The position numbers were made by a program, and so were the translations under genes. The notes beneath the pieces are model-generated. The model made no database searches and was not told the DNA's origin. It saw only the letters and a program-made list of their open reading frames with translations. This document shows, one piece after another, positions 44,951-54,249 of a stretch of 64,000 bases of DNA. The stretch is taken from assembly GCA_018262715.1 (NCBI GenBank), contig JADFDS010000039.1:1-64000 (forward strand), given 5' to 3'. The stretch comes from Bacteroidota bacterium. Lineage in GTDB: Bacteria > Bacteroidota > Bacteroidia > Bacteroidales > VadinHA17. Each line of letters starts with the position of its first letter. Position 1 is the first letter of the stretch.

Positions 44951-45286
44951 ATGGGAAAATTTGTTATCTCGAAGAGGAAAAACGGTGAGTTTCAATTCAA
45001 TCTTCTTGCAGGCAATGGCCAGGTAATTCTTACAAGCGAGGGTTATGCATCAAAGCCTTCATGCATGAATGGCGTCAAATCAGTCATGAAGAATGCAGGT
45101 GATGTGAAGAGGTTTGAATCAAAGGTTGCCAAGAATGGCAAGTTCCACTTCAACCTTAAGGCAGGCAATGGCCAGGTGATTGGCAAGAGCGAAATGTACG
45201 AGTCAGAAACAAGCCGTGAAAACGGTATTGCCTCGGTGAAGAAGAACGCTCCCGGTGCAACCATTGATGACCAGACCAAGGCTTAA
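44951..45286 (+). CDS. yegP: YegP family protein (two DUF1508 repeats)
   Basis: 111 residues made of two tandem DUF1508 units: [20 protein letters not shown] and [20 protein letters not shown], each with the N-x-x-A-x-N-G-Q-V-I core and a following helix ([11 protein letters not shown]). This is the standard YegP layout. The fold is a small intertwined alpha/beta structure; the cellular role is not known. The protein is basic, cytosolic and probably abundant, judging from its own consensus promoter. It is divergent from trmD and convergent with the amidohydrolase, whose stop abuts its stop. Confidence 0.9.
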   Translation: MGKFVISKRKNGEFQFNLLAGNGQVILTSEGYASKPSCMNGVKSVMKNAGDVKRFESKVAKNGKFHFNLKAGNGQVIGKSEMYESETSRENGIASVKKNAPGATIDDQTKA

Positions 45287-46990
45287 TTACTTTTGTCTTT
45301 CGTAGGCGATTTTACCGTCAACGATAGTATAATCTGATTTAACTGACATAATCATCTCCTCAGGGGTATTAAAGATATTTTCTGAGAGGATGGTTATGTC
45401 TGCTAAATACCCCTTCCTGATCATTCCCTTCCTGTCCTCCATGAACTGGGCATATGCTGCGCCCAGGGTGTAATATTCAATGGCTTTTTCCATTGTTATC
45501 TTCTCCATCGGGAACCAGCCGTCTCCCTCTTCACCCTTTCTGTCCTTGCGGGTCACCGATGCGTAGAGACCCTCCATGGGGTTGAGGGGTTCAACGGAGT
45601 AGTCTGTTCCGAAGGCCAGCCTGGCCCCGCTGTCTGCCAGGCTCTTCCATGCGTAAGCCCAGCGGCTGCGTTCAGTGCCAATGCGTTTCTCTGCAAACCG
45701 TTTGTCAGTGATGCAATGGGTCGGCTGCATTGACGCTATCACTCCCAGGCCCGCAAACCTCGGAATATCCTCTTCAATGAGTATCTGGGCATGCTCCGAG
45801 CGGTGCCTGCTGTCACGGATACCGTTTACCTCCCGGGCTTTCTCATATGCATTCAGTATCCAGTTGTTGGCTTTCGGACCTATCGCATGTATTCCTATCT
45901 GAAATCCGCGACTGTCGGCGGCGAGCACACGCGCTTCAAGCTCCTCGTAGCTCATCTGGGGGAGACCGCTCCTGTCAGGTGCATCGGCAAACGGCTCAAA
46001 CATCATTGCAGTGGCTGAACCCAGCGTGCCATCCATGAAATCCTTCAGGTAACCAAACCTTATCCAGTCGCCCTGGGCCGGGTACTTCTGCCTCAGCGCC
46101 TCATACCTGTCAAGGCGTGCCTGGTCAGCGGTGAGCTCGCCGCCGATGTCAATCCGGCACGAAAGCTTTCCGGCAGCCATGATCGAGTCATACATGTCAA
46201 AATCGGCACTGCCGGGTATCTGTATGCTTGTTATGCCATATTCGGTGGCCATCTTCAGCGCCAGCAGGTAACCGCTCCATTCCCTCTCGCGCTCTTCCTC
46301 AGGTGTCCGTTCGATATCTTTTGCACCCGTCCTGATCAGTGACATGGCGCTCTCCTTGAGAATACCCGTAGGCTCCCCGGTGACAGGGTCATGCATGATC
46401 TCACCCCCGAAAGGATCAGGGGTGCTTCGGGTAATGCCCGATTGCCTGAGCACATAGCTGTTAACCAGGGCACTGTGACCGTCGGTACGGCGGAGGACAA
46501 CAGGATTATCCGGTGATACGGCATCAATGAGCTCCTTCGAAGGCCATTCGCGGGTGGTAAACATCTCATGCTCCCAGTGGCCGCCATAGATCAGCTGACC
46601 CTTCTGCGAGCGCGCCACCTGCTCCTTCACCCTGTTCGTAATCACTGAAGGGTCAGTGACATAGCGAAGCTCAATATAATCGGGATCAACAGGACCGAAG
46701 TGCGCATGTGCGTCATTAAAACCGGGGAGAACAGCCCGGCTGCGTGCATCTATCACCTTCGTAGCCTGCGGATCAACATACCTGCCGATCTCCCTGTCAC
46801 TCCCGACGGCAAGTATCCTGTTCCCCTTCACGGCAACAGCCTCTGCCCGGGGATTAAGCGAATCAGCCGTAAAAACAATACCTCCGGTAATGACCAGGTC
46901 AGCCTTTTCCGCTTTCGTGCATCCTGACGCCGCAGTCAGTACAAGTGCAATAATCATTAATATTCCCTGTCTCATAGAAACGATTTTCAT
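45287..46990 (-). CDS. Amidohydrolase family lipoprotein (YtcJ-like)
   Basis: 567 residues from the ATG at 46990; the ATG at 46975 is equally possible, and both give a lipoprotein signal (ILMIIALVLTAASGCTKAEK). Amidohydrolase-3 fold: metal ligands in GFNDAHAHFG, a central barrel, RSEHAQILIEED (His), IGIHAIGPKANN (His) and the Asp in FGTDYSVEPLNPMEG. YtcJ-like enzymes hydrolyse N-substituted amino acids or similar amides; the substrate is not evident. A divergent MFS transporter starts about 80 bp away and may import or export the substrate or product. Confidence 0.88.
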   Translation of the reverse strand: MKIVSMRQGILMIIALVLTAASGCTKAEKADLVITGGIVFTADSLNPRAEAVAVKGNRILAVGSDREIGRYVDPQATKVIDARSRAVLPGFNDAHAHFGPVDPDYIELRYVTDPSVITNRVKEQVARSQKGQLIYGGHWEHEMFTTREWPSKELIDAVSPDNPVVLRRTDGHSALVNSYVLRQSGITRSTPDPFGGEIMHDPVTGEPTGILKESAMSLIRTGAKDIERTPEEEREREWSGYLLALKMATEYGITSIQIPGSADFDMYDSIMAAGKLSCRIDIGGELTADQARLDRYEALRQKYPAQGDWIRFGYLKDFMDGTLGSATAMMFEPFADAPDRSGLPQMSYEELEARVLAADSRGFQIGIHAIGPKANNWILNAYEKAREVNGIRDSRHRSEHAQILIEEDIPRFAGLGVIASMQPTHCITDKRFAEKRIGTERSRWAYAWKSLADSGARLAFGTDYSVEPLNPMEGLYASVTRKDRKGEEGDGWFPMEKITMEKAIEYYTLGAAYAQFMEDRKGMIRKGYLADITILSENIFNTPEEMIMSVKSDYTIVDGKIAYERQK

Positions 46991-47070
46991 AAAACCGGTG
47001 CAAGATAAGAAAATAGACACTATTTTAGTCGCTCATAAACCTGTGAACATTAACTCCAATCCTCAAACCT

Positions 47071-48354
47071 ATGAAAAGCAAGGTCGTCCCGCCCGGTTAT
47101 CTTTTCACCAGGCGTTATTCAAATTATGTGTTCATCCTTTTATTTCTGCTTTACCTGTTTGATTATGCTGACAGGATGGTCGTGAGCTCGATGTTCTCCT
47201 ACATCCAGGCCGATCTTGGCATAAATGACTTTCAGTCAGGGTGGCTGGTCTCAATCATATATCTTACAATCGGATTGCTGACTTTTCCGGTATCGCTTGT
47301 TATAGACAGATGGAGCCGGACGAAGACAATAGGCATAATGGCTATCGTCTGGAGTCTTGCAACCCTCCTGTGTGCCTTTACGGGTAATTATGTACAGCTC
47401 TTCCTCGCACGGGTACTCATCGGTTTCGGCGAAGCCGGATATGCCCCGGGCGGAAGCGCACTCATATCAGGAATGTACCCGATGGAAAAGCGCTCGAAGA
47501 TGATGGGACTCTGGAATGCTTCCATTCCTATAGGATCTGCCATCGGGGTAACTGCCGGCGGAATCATTGCAAGCAGCTGGGGCTGGAAACACGCCTTCGG
47601 CCTGGTTGCCATCCCCGGTCTCCTGATTGCAATTCTTTTCCTGTTCGTGAAAGATTACAAGACCGTAGCCCTTTCAAAGGTTGATGAGACCAACAATAAG
47701 ATCAGGATGGAGAAAAAGGACATTGCAAAGGAGTTCCTGAAGAAACCCTCGGTCATATTTACATATTTCGCGATGACGGCAATTGTGTTCGTGACCACGG
47801 CACTCCTGGTGTGGCTGCCGAAATTCTTCCAGGTTACAAGCGGAATGGATCCGAAAAAGGCCGGAAGCCTTGCCGGTGCGGTTATGATGCTGGCCCTGGT
47901 AGGAGCACCCCTGGGCGGCTATATAATTGACCGCTGGAGAAAGACTATGCCTACGGCACGAATGATCTATCCGGCCATCTCTACACTACTCTCAGCACTC
48001 CTGCTGTTCCTTGCACTCTACGTGTTCAGGGGTACGTTGCAACTGGTGACACTCTTCATATTCGGAATATTCATAATGCAGTTCATAAGCGGCGCAGCTG
48101 CTGTCACACAGGATGTTATTCACCCGGGACTGCGGGCAACATCATATGCAATAGCAGTTCTCGTGCAGAACCTCCTCGGCTCATTTACAGCACCCATTGC
48201 CCTGGGGAGAATCTCTGACCTGACTAACATACAGACAGCAGTAAGCATTCTTCCTTTTTCTCTTCTGCTGGGCGGACTGCTATTCCTGATTGGGGCGCGC
48301 TACTATATAAAGGATCTGAAGAAGGTAGCCCCAGTTACCCTGGAGGCAGAATAA
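47071..48354 (+). CDS. MFS transporter, spinster-like
   Basis: 427 residues, twelve predicted membrane helices. MFS signatures are DYADRMVVSSMFSYIQADLG in helix 1, the loop motif SLVIDRWSRTKTIGIMA and ARVLIGFGEAGYAPGGSALI. This resembles the spinster/organic-anion group (with UhpC- and ExuT-like relatives). The middle loop is basic and short. The gene diverges from the amidohydrolase lipoprotein and probably shares its regulation; a substrate cannot be inferred from the sequence. Confidence 0.88.
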   Translation: MKSKVVPPGYLFTRRYSNYVFILLFLLYLFDYADRMVVSSMFSYIQADLGINDFQSGWLVSIIYLTIGLLTFPVSLVIDRWSRTKTIGIMAIVWSLATLLCAFTGNYVQLFLARVLIGFGEAGYAPGGSALISGMYPMEKRSKMMGLWNASIPIGSAIGVTAGGIIASSWGWKHAFGLVAIPGLLIAILFLFVKDYKTVALSKVDETNNKIRMEKKDIAKEFLKKPSVIFTYFAMTAIVFVTTALLVWLPKFFQVTSGMDPKKAGSLAGAVMMLALVGAPLGGYIIDRWRKTMPTARMIYPAISTLLSALLLFLALYVFRGTLQLVTLFIFGIFIMQFISGAAAVTQDVIHPGLRATSYAIAVLVQNLLGSFTAPIALGRISDLTNIQTAVSILPFSLLLGGLLFLIGARYYIKDLKKVAPVTLEAE

Positions 48355-48613
48355 ACCGGTTGAAAATACCACCCATGCCTGTTACGTCACTCATTCCCTG
48401 CTGACAAGATGACAAGGGCAGGTGCATCCGTTCACGGCAGGGCTTATTGAGGTGTTTCCGCTTAAAGGAATGCTGTATTCCTGCCTGCCCGAATCACCAT
48501 GTTTCAATTGCCGGTGTACCCGCCTCACAGGTCCCATCAGAAAGAGGTATTATTCGCACAGGAAACTGATTTGAATTTATTATAGTAGATTTGCACATCG
48601 AAAACCAAAGAAG
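48355..48613. other. Intergenic stretch before lepB
   Basis: 259 bp between the MFS gene and lepB, with no gene visible. The lepB promoter box lies at its right end. Earlier parts contain short self-complementary segments (gaatgctgtattcctgcc) but no clean terminator for the MFS gene. Confidence 0.4.
48586..48593 (+). promoter_or_regulatory. Bacteroidota-type -7 box for lepB
   Basis: TAGATTTG matches TAnnTTTG, 20 bp before the ATG. No good TTTG is seen at -33. Confidence 0.6.
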
Positions 48614-50014
48614 ATGAAAGAACTTTTGCGGAACAAATTTTTCAAATTCGGCATAGCCGGAGTACTCTACCTCCTGTGGGTGATATGGGTGGGCAACTTC
48701 TGGCTGCTGCTCGGATTGCCGATAGTATTCGACATATATGTATCCAAAAAGGTAAACTGGGCATTCTGGAAGAAACGCCACGGTAAAAATCATGTTGTTA
48801 TTGAATGGCTTGATGCACTGATCTTTGCGGTGATTGCAGTGACATTGATCAATATCTTCCTCTTCCAGAACTACCGCATTCCGACTCCCTCCATGGAGAA
48901 GACCCTGCTGGTGGGTGATCACCTGGCTGTAAGCAAGGTGGCATACGGCCCCCGCATGCCCAATACCCCCCTCGCCTTCCCCTTTACCCAGCATACCATG
49001 CCTTTCACCGGCGGCAAGGGGAAATCATGGTCTGACCTTATTCACTGGAAGTATAAAAGACTCAAGGGATTCGGGCATGTCAAAAACAATGATATCGTCG
49101 TCTTTAACTTCCCGGCTGGAGATACAGTCTGCCTGGAGCAGCAGGCAATAAGCTACTATGAGATTGTTCGTGAACGGATTGAGACACTCACTGCGGAGGA
49201 TATCAGGGCAGGCAGGCCTTTGAAAAGCAAGGATGAGTATTATTCAGTTGCAAGGCAGATGATCTGGAATGAGTACACGGTAATCTACAGGCCTGTTGAC
49301 CGGCGTGACAATTATGTGAAGAGGTGTGTTGGCATACCCGGCGACACTGTCCTGATCAAAGGAGGGAAGCTGTTCATCAACGGTCATGAGAACGCGGAGT
49401 TCGAGACCCAGCAGACATCCTATTACGTGCGTACCAATGGTACCCGGATAAATCCCAAGGCTTTTGAAAGAATGGGCGTGTCAAAATCAGACCAGTCCCT
49501 TATGCTTTCAGGAACTGTCTACAGGCTGCCGCTGACGAAGGAAAACGCAAAGACAATCTCAGGATTTGCAAATGTCACCGGGATTGAGGCCGACTACCAC
49601 AGGCCCGGTGAATATCTTGCCTCTGTCTTTCCTCATGATCCCGCGTACCGCTGGAACGAGGATTACTTCGGCCCGCTCTGGATACCGAAAAAGGGAACCA
49701 CGGTGAAGCTTGACATGACCAACATTAACTTCTATACATCCATTATCGATATATACGAGGAGAATGACCTGGAGATACGTGATACAGTAATATATATTAA
49801 CGGCAAGCCTGCTGACAGCTATACCTTTAAGATGGATTACTACTGGATGATGGGTGATAACAGGCATGACTCAGCCGACTCACGCTTCTGGGGATTCGTC
49901 CCTGAGGATCACATCGTCGGGCGCCCTGTGCGTGTCTGGCTCTCAATTGACAAGGAAGCCCAGGGATTTAAAAAGATAAGATTCAACAGGTTCTTCAAGG
50001 CAGCCAAGAGATAA
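48614..50014 (+). CDS. lepB: Signal peptidase I
   Basis: 466 residues, the enlarged Bacteroidota form. The N-terminal membrane helices (FGIAGVLYLLWVIWVGNFWL and IFAVIAVTLINIFLF) are followed by the catalytic domain: nucleophile Ser93 in RIPTPSMEKTLLVGD, general-base Lys in RDNYVKRCVGIPGDTVLI (about residue 235) and the C-terminal box MMGDNRHDSADSRFWGFVPE. A large insert (about residues 265-390) between these boxes explains the extra length. The enzyme cleaves signal peptides from exported proteins at the outer face of the inner membrane. Its gene is convergent with rplT across the hairpin element and a shared terminator. Confidence 0.95.
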   Translation: MKELLRNKFFKFGIAGVLYLLWVIWVGNFWLLLGLPIVFDIYVSKKVNWAFWKKRHGKNHVVIEWLDALIFAVIAVTLINIFLFQNYRIPTPSMEKTLLVGDHLAVSKVAYGPRMPNTPLAFPFTQHTMPFTGGKGKSWSDLIHWKYKRLKGFGHVKNNDIVVFNFPAGDTVCLEQQAISYYEIVRERIETLTAEDIRAGRPLKSKDEYYSVARQMIWNEYTVIYRPVDRRDNYVKRCVGIPGDTVLIKGGKLFINGHENAEFETQQTSYYVRTNGTRINPKAFERMGVSKSDQSLMLSGTVYRLPLTKENAKTISGFANVTGIEADYHRPGEYLASVFPHDPAYRWNEDYFGPLWIPKKGTTVKLDMTNINFYTSIIDIYEENDLEIRDTVIYINGKPADSYTFKMDYYWMMGDNRHDSADSRFWGFVPEDHIVGRPVRVWLSIDKEAQGFKKIRFNRFFKAAKR

Positions 50015-50076
50015 TTGCGAATTGCGATTTGAGATGTTCGATTTAATTCGCAAATCACAAATCGCAAATCGCAAAT
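50013..50076. repeat. GCGATTT hairpin element, copy 2
   Basis: attgcgaattgcgatttgag and following bases form the left arm. After a minimal loop at about 50045 the right arm reads attcgcaaatcacaaatcgc and continues to 50076. The two arms are near-complete reverse complements, making a stem of about 30 bp. The element overlaps the lepB stop codon and is directly followed by the bidirectional terminator at 50077-50106. Confidence 0.9.
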
Positions 50077-50106
50077 AAAAAAGCGGGCCTCAGCCCGCTT
50101 TTTTTT
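50077..50106. terminator. Bidirectional intrinsic terminator between lepB and rplT
   Basis: aagcgggc (50081-50088) pairs with gcccgctt (50093-50100) across a 4-base loop, with A-run before and T-run after, so it functions for both convergent genes. Confidence 0.92.
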
Positions 50107-50452
50107 ACTCTTTTACTTTGTCCACTATCGCCTTAAAGGCTTCAGGATGGTTCATCGCCAGGTCAGCGAGGGTCTTGCGGTTAAGGGAAATTCCCTTCTT
50201 CTCAAGCCCGCCGATAAACTGCGAGTAACTCATTCCGTGAAGACGTACTCCCGCGTTGATTCTCTGGATCCAGAGTGCGCGGAACTGCCCCTTCTTGTCC
50301 TTGCGGTCACGGTACGAATAGGCAAGCCCTTTCTCAAGCACGTTCTTTGCAACGCTGTAAACATTGGCGTTGTTGCCGAAGTACCCTTTGGTCTGCTTGA
50401 AGATCTTTTTTCTTCTTGCCTTCGATGCTGGTGCGTTTGTTGCTCTTGGCAT
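50105..50452 (-). CDS. rplT: Large-subunit ribosomal protein L20
   Basis: 115 residues, typical bL20: [20 protein letters not shown] at the start and [20 protein letters not shown] in the body; very basic N-terminal tail. It binds 23S rRNA early in 50S assembly. It is the last gene of thrS-infC-rpmI-rplT and lies 101 bp after rpmI. The stop touches the terminator T-run. Confidence 0.97.
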   Translation of the reverse strand: MPRATNAPASKARRKKIFKQTKGYFGNNANVYSVAKNVLEKGLAYSYRDRKDKKGQFRALWIQRINAGVRLHGMSYSQFIGGLEKKGISLNRKTLADLAMNHPEAFKAIVDKVKE

Positions 50453-50553
50453 TTTTGTTCTCTTTTTCGGATGTAAGCGCCTCTTTAAGGTCTTTTATGC
50501 TTCACATCCCGGTTAATAATTCTGTTGATTAACTCTCCGTCAGGCGGTAAACA

Positions 50554-50751
50554 CTACTTCAGCCCGAGCAGAAGTTTTACGTTCTTCTGATCTGCCTTGT
50601 CAACCAGTCCGTCATAGGTAAGATTCCTCTTACGCTTTGTTGACTTCTTGGTAAGAATGTGACTCTTGAAGGCATGCTTACGCTTGATTTTACCTGAACC
50701 GGTCAAAGAAAATCTCTTCTTTGCACCCGGATTTGTTTTCACTTTTGGCAT
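50554..50751 (-). CDS. rpmI: Large-subunit ribosomal protein L35
   Basis: 65 residues, bL35: [20 protein letters not shown] and the basic stretch [20 protein letters not shown]. Length is normal. It lies 26 bp after the infC stop, in the conserved infC-rpmI-rplT order. Confidence 0.97.
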   Translation of the reverse strand: MPKVKTNPGAKKRFSLTGSGKIKRKHAFKSHILTKKSTKRKRNLTYDGLVDKADQKNVKLLLGLK

Positions 50752-50777
50752 GTTGTATATATATGTGTAAAAAAAAT

Positions 50778-51332
50778 CTATTTCTTTTTCTTTGGCGAGA
50801 GGATGATTATCATTCTCTTTCCTTCCAGTCTCGGAGTCTGGTCTACCTTTCCGTACTCATCCAGGTCACTCACAAATCTCGCAAGAAGCTTTTCTCCCTG
50901 GTCCTTGAAGAGAATTGACCTTCCCTTGAAAAAGACATATGCCCTTACTTTGGCCCCTTCTTCCAGGAAGTTGATAGCGTGCTTCAGCTTGAAGTTGTAA
51001 TCGTGATCATCGGTGTTCGGGCCGAAACGAATCTCTTTTACAACAATCTTGGCTGCATTGGCTTTGATCTCCTTCTGCTTCTTCTTTTGCTGGTAAAGAA
51101 ACTTCTGGTAATCAACTATCTTGCAGACGGGTGGGTCAGCATTTGGAGATATCTCAACAAGGTCAAGCTCCATTTCGTCTGCCAGCCTGAGAGCATCAGA
51201 AAGGTTCATGACTTTTGCTTCTATGTTCTCACCGACGACTCTTACCGTCCTGGCTGTGATCCTGTTGTTAATCCGGTGTTCCGGTTCGGGTTTTCTTCCC
51301 GGCCTGGGCCTGGAAAAGATCGGTCCTGCTAT
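50778..51332 (-). CDS. infC: Translation initiation factor IF-3, with an ATA start codon
   Basis: 184 residues if translation starts at ATA (51332-51330). The first in-frame ATG (51209) would delete the first strand of the N domain. Upstream codons, read in the same frame, give [20 protein letters not shown] and GENIEAKV, which is canonical IF-3 sequence, and there is no ATG, GTG or TTG between that ATG and the stop codon at 51353-51351. GGAGG (51345-51341 on the minus strand) lies 8 bases before the ATA, ideal spacing. IF-3 rejects non-AUG starts, and infC in Enterobacteria starts at AUU for autoregulation, so a rare start fits. Domains: N ([20 protein letters not shown]), linker ([14 protein letters not shown]) and C ([20 protein letters not shown]). 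Confidence 0.9.
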   Translation of the reverse strand: MAGPIFSRPRPGRKPEPEHRINNRITARTVRVVGENIEAKVMNLSDALRLADEMELDLVEISPNADPPVCKIVDYQKFLYQQKKKQKEIKANAAKIVVKEIRFGPNTDDHDYNFKLKHAINFLEEGAKVRAYVFFKGRSILFKDQGEKLLARFVSDLDEYGKVDQTPRLEGKRMIIILSPKKKK

Positions 51333-51340
51333 TGTTTTGT

Positions 51341-51345
51341 CCTCC
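51341..51345 (-). promoter_or_regulatory. Shine-Dalgarno sequence deciding the infC start
   Basis: GGAGG on the minus strand, 8 bases before ATA. Strong Shine-Dalgarno sequences are unusual in this window, which makes this one informative. CTG (51350-51348) is the other non-AUG candidate, but it overlaps the Shine-Dalgarno itself. Confidence 0.75.
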
Positions 51346-51378
51346 AGTTAAGTTAATAATATGTTTAAAATCTGTATT

Positions 51379-53328
51379 TTAAATACCAGTCTCTCTCTTT
51401 ATCTCCTCTTTCACAAGGTTGATGAACTCCCCGGGTTTCATGACTCCCCTGTCACCTTCTCCCTGCTTCCTGACGGAGACTGTTCCCGCTAATTCTTCCT
51501 TTTCACCAATCACAAGAAGATAGGGAATTCTCTTTAACTCATTATCCCTTATCTTTTTACCTATCTTCTCGTTCCTCTCGTCAATCAGGGTGCGAATATC
51601 GTAATTATTAAGGAGATTTGAAACAGTTTTTGCATAATCATTGAATTTTTCGCTGATGGGCAGTATTACAGCCTGATCAGGAGTCAGCCAGACAGGGAAA
51701 CGGCCGGCAGTATTTTCAATGAGCACTGCAACGAAACGTTCCAGGGAACCGAAAATTGCCCTGTGAATCATCACCGGCTGGTGCTTCTGGTTGTCGCTGC
51801 CGGTGTACTCAAGCCCGAACCGCTCCGGGAGGTTGTAGTCTACCTGGATGGTCCCGAGCTGCCACTTGCGGCCGATGGCGTCACGCACCATGAAATCGAG
51901 CTTGGGTCCGTAAAAGGCTGCCTCACCTATTGCCACAGTGGTCACAAGGTTCTTTTCCCCTGCAGCTTCAATGATTGCCTTCTCGGCCTTCTCCCAGTTC
52001 TCGTCAGTACCGATGTACTTATCATGGTTACCCGGATCCCTGAGTGATATCTGTGCGGTGAATTCATTGAATCCGACTATCCTGTAAATATATTGCACAA
52101 GGTCAATGATGCTCTTGAACTCCTCCTTGAGCTGTTCAGGGGCGCAGTAATGGTGAGCGTCATCCTGGGTGAAGCTGCGCACGCGGGTCAGCCCGTGCAG
52201 CTCACCGCTCTGCTCATAGCGGTAAACGGTGCCAAACTCGGCCATCCTCACCGGAAGCTCCCGGTAGGAGTGGGGAGTGGCGTTGAATATCTCGCAGTGA
52301 TGAGGGCAGTTCATTGGCTTGAGCATGAAGACCTCACCCTCCTGCGGAGTGGTGATGGGCCTGAATGAGTCAGCCCCGTACTTCTCAAAGTGACCTGATG
52401 TCTTATACAGGTCAACATTGCCGATGTGCGGAGTGGATACCATGGTGTAACCTCTCACCTTAAGTACCTTTGTCATGAAATCGATAAGCCTCTGCTTCAG
52501 GTCCGCTCCTCGCGGAAGCCAGAGAGCCAGCCCCATTCCCACCTTCGGCGAGAAAGCGAACAGCTCCAGCTCCTTGCCTATTCTGCGGTGATCACGCTTG
52601 CGTGCCTCTTCGATCATTGTCATGTACTCATCAAGCATCTTCTGCTTCGGGAACGTGATGCCGTAAATGCGGGTCATCATCTTCCGCTTTTCGTCGCCAC
52701 GCCAGTATGCACCGGCAAGGCTTAGAACCTTTATCGCCCTGATTGATGAAGTGTCCGGAAGGTGCGGACCACGGCACAGATCGGTGAAATTTCCCTGCCG
52801 GTACAGAGTAATTGTACCGTCTTCAAGCTCAGAGATCAGCTCGGTCTTGTATTCATCACCCTTTGCAGTGAAGAGCTCCATCGCTTCCTTCTTGCTGACC
52901 TCCGTGCGAACTATCGGGCTCTTCCTTGCTGCAAGCTCCTTCATCTTTTCTTCAATGAGGGTCAGGTCGGAATCGGTTATCACCTTTCCGTCACCTGGAT
53001 CAACATCGTAGTAAAAGCCGTTCTCTATGGCCGGGCCTATGCCGAATTTAATCCCGGGGTAAAGTGCCTCGAGTGCTTCCGCCATAAGGTGGGCTGACGA
53101 ATGCCAGAATGCATGCTTCGCCTCGGCATCATCCCACTTGTGAAACCTGACAGTGGCATTGCCTTCAACAGGCCGCGAAAGGTCACGAACCTCACCGTTG
53201 ACCGTTGCTGCATAGACATCAGCAGCAAGACCCGGACTGATTGACATTGCAATTTCATGACTGGTTATACCCTGGCTGTACTCCCTCACAGAGCCGTCAG
53301 GAAAGGTTATGCTGATCATCGGTTTCAT
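51379..53328 (-). CDS. thrS: Threonyl-tRNA synthetase
   Basis: 649 residues, class II synthetase. Domains: N-terminal TGS ([20 protein letters not shown]), the editing SAD domain with [17 protein letters not shown] and the second metal motif RGPHLPDTS, the catalytic core with [20 protein letters not shown] (Cys of the zinc site), [20 protein letters not shown] and [19 protein letters not shown], then the anticodon-binding domain ([20 protein letters not shown]). It charges tRNA-Thr and edits Ser-tRNA-Thr. It is the first gene of the operon; infC follows after 46 bp. Confidence 0.97.
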   Translation of the reverse strand: MKPMISITFPDGSVREYSQGITSHEIAMSISPGLAADVYAATVNGEVRDLSRPVEGNATVRFHKWDDAEAKHAFWHSSAHLMAEALEALYPGIKFGIGPAIENGFYYDVDPGDGKVITDSDLTLIEEKMKELAARKSPIVRTEVSKKEAMELFTAKGDEYKTELISELEDGTITLYRQGNFTDLCRGPHLPDTSSIRAIKVLSLAGAYWRGDEKRKMMTRIYGITFPKQKMLDEYMTMIEEARKRDHRRIGKELELFAFSPKVGMGLALWLPRGADLKQRLIDFMTKVLKVRGYTMVSTPHIGNVDLYKTSGHFEKYGADSFRPITTPQEGEVFMLKPMNCPHHCEIFNATPHSYRELPVRMAEFGTVYRYEQSGELHGLTRVRSFTQDDAHHYCAPEQLKEEFKSIIDLVQYIYRIVGFNEFTAQISLRDPGNHDKYIGTDENWEKAEKAIIEAAGEKNLVTTVAIGEAAFYGPKLDFMVRDAIGRKWQLGTIQVDYNLPERFGLEYTGSDNQKHQPVMIHRAIFGSLERFVAVLIENTAGRFPVWLTPDQAVILPISEKFNDYAKTVSNLLNNYDIRTLIDERNEKIGKKIRDNELKRIPYLLVIGEKEELAGTVSVRKQGEGDRGVMKPGEFINLVKEEIKRETGI

Positions 53329-53344
53329 ACTTTTTAATAGTCCG

Positions 53345-53352
53345 CAAAGATA
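53345..53352 (-). promoter_or_regulatory. Bacteroidota-type -7 box for the thrS operon
   Basis: On the minus strand TATCTTTG (caaagata on plus) matches TAnnTTTG, 16 bp before the thrS ATG. A -33 box is not clear. Confidence 0.6.
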
Positions 53353-53468
53353 ATATTTTTTACTGTATGGTGTTCTCCTGTGTTTTCGAGGTAAAACGGC
53401 CCTCTTTTTTGAAATTGTTAATTGGCACAGATTTTGGATTTAACAAAACAGCACCAAAAACGGCAGTC

Positions 53469-54158
53469 ATGAAAAGAATTTTAATCTTAACCGCAGCAGC
53501 AGCATTGATAATGCTGAATTCATGTGACACACAGCCCGAAGCTTACTTCTTCGCAGATAAGATAAAGGCTGAAATAGGAGAGGAGGTATTCTTCTTCAAC
53601 GGGTCATACAACGCAACTGATTACGAATGGGACTTTGGCGACGGCACTTTTTCCAACGCCTACGAACCTGCCCACGTCTACAACGCATCCGGGGTATTTA
53701 CAGTGGTCCTGACCGCATATACGAGATCGGGCAATGTCGACAAGTCTTACCTTGATATCGAGATCAACTCCCCGACAATGCTTGAGGTTGAGGTGCTTGA
53801 ATACTACGACCAGTATCCGGTTTCAGGGGCAAGCGTGATACTCTATCCTACGGAGACAGACTGGGACAATGAGACCAATGCCATAGTGGAGGGGTTCACC
53901 AACGCCTCCGGAAAGGTCATATTCACCAACCTGCAGCCCAGGGTCTACTTTGTCGATGTCTGGCATTCAACCCACAACAACTACACCCTGAGAAACGAGG
54001 ATACGGGCTTCATCAGGACAGATCAGCTCGAAAAGAATCAGCTCAACCAGTTCACTGCATGGGTTGACTACACAGGCACCAAGGGAGCTGCAATCCGCGA
54101 CAGGAAACAGCTTGTCCCGCTCAAGAGCAGGACGGTTTCAGCAACCGTAAAAAAGTAA
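53469..54158 (+). CDS. PKD-domain lipoprotein
   Basis: 229 residues from the ATG at 53469; earlier in-frame codons belong to the promoter region. The lipoprotein signal (RILILTAAAALIMLNSCDTQ) is followed by a PKD domain (about residues 25-105: EVFFFNGSYNATDYEWDFGD, NAYEPAHVYNASGVFTVVLT) and a second beta-sandwich resembling a carboxypeptidase-regulatory-like fold (VSGASVILYPTE, TNASGKVIFTNLQPRVYFVD). It is exposed at the membrane surface. No enzyme domain is seen; a role in binding or anchoring is likely. It stands upstream of the symporter gene, 91 bp apart. Confidence 0.8.
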   Translation: MKRILILTAAAALIMLNSCDTQPEAYFFADKIKAEIGEEVFFFNGSYNATDYEWDFGDGTFSNAYEPAHVYNASGVFTVVLTAYTRSGNVDKSYLDIEINSPTMLEVEVLEYYDQYPVSGASVILYPTETDWDNETNAIVEGFTNASGKVIFTNLQPRVYFVDVWHSTHNNYTLRNEDTGFIRTDQLEKNQLNQFTAWVDYTGTKGAAIRDRKQLVPLKSRTVSATVKK

Positions 54159-54249
54159 TTCACAGGGGTAAACAAAATAGTATGGCGCACGAATCCATTT
54201 GATAAATTTCTTTAAGTTTGTGTTTCACAAACCTAATCGAAAGAATCTC

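Noticed and set aside
50778-51209. infC starting at the first ATG
   Set aside because: It would remove about 41 codons that match canonical IF-3 N-terminal sequence.
53329-53468. T-box or attenuator leader upstream of thrS
   Set aside because: The -7 box lies 16 bp before the start, leaving no room for a T-box.
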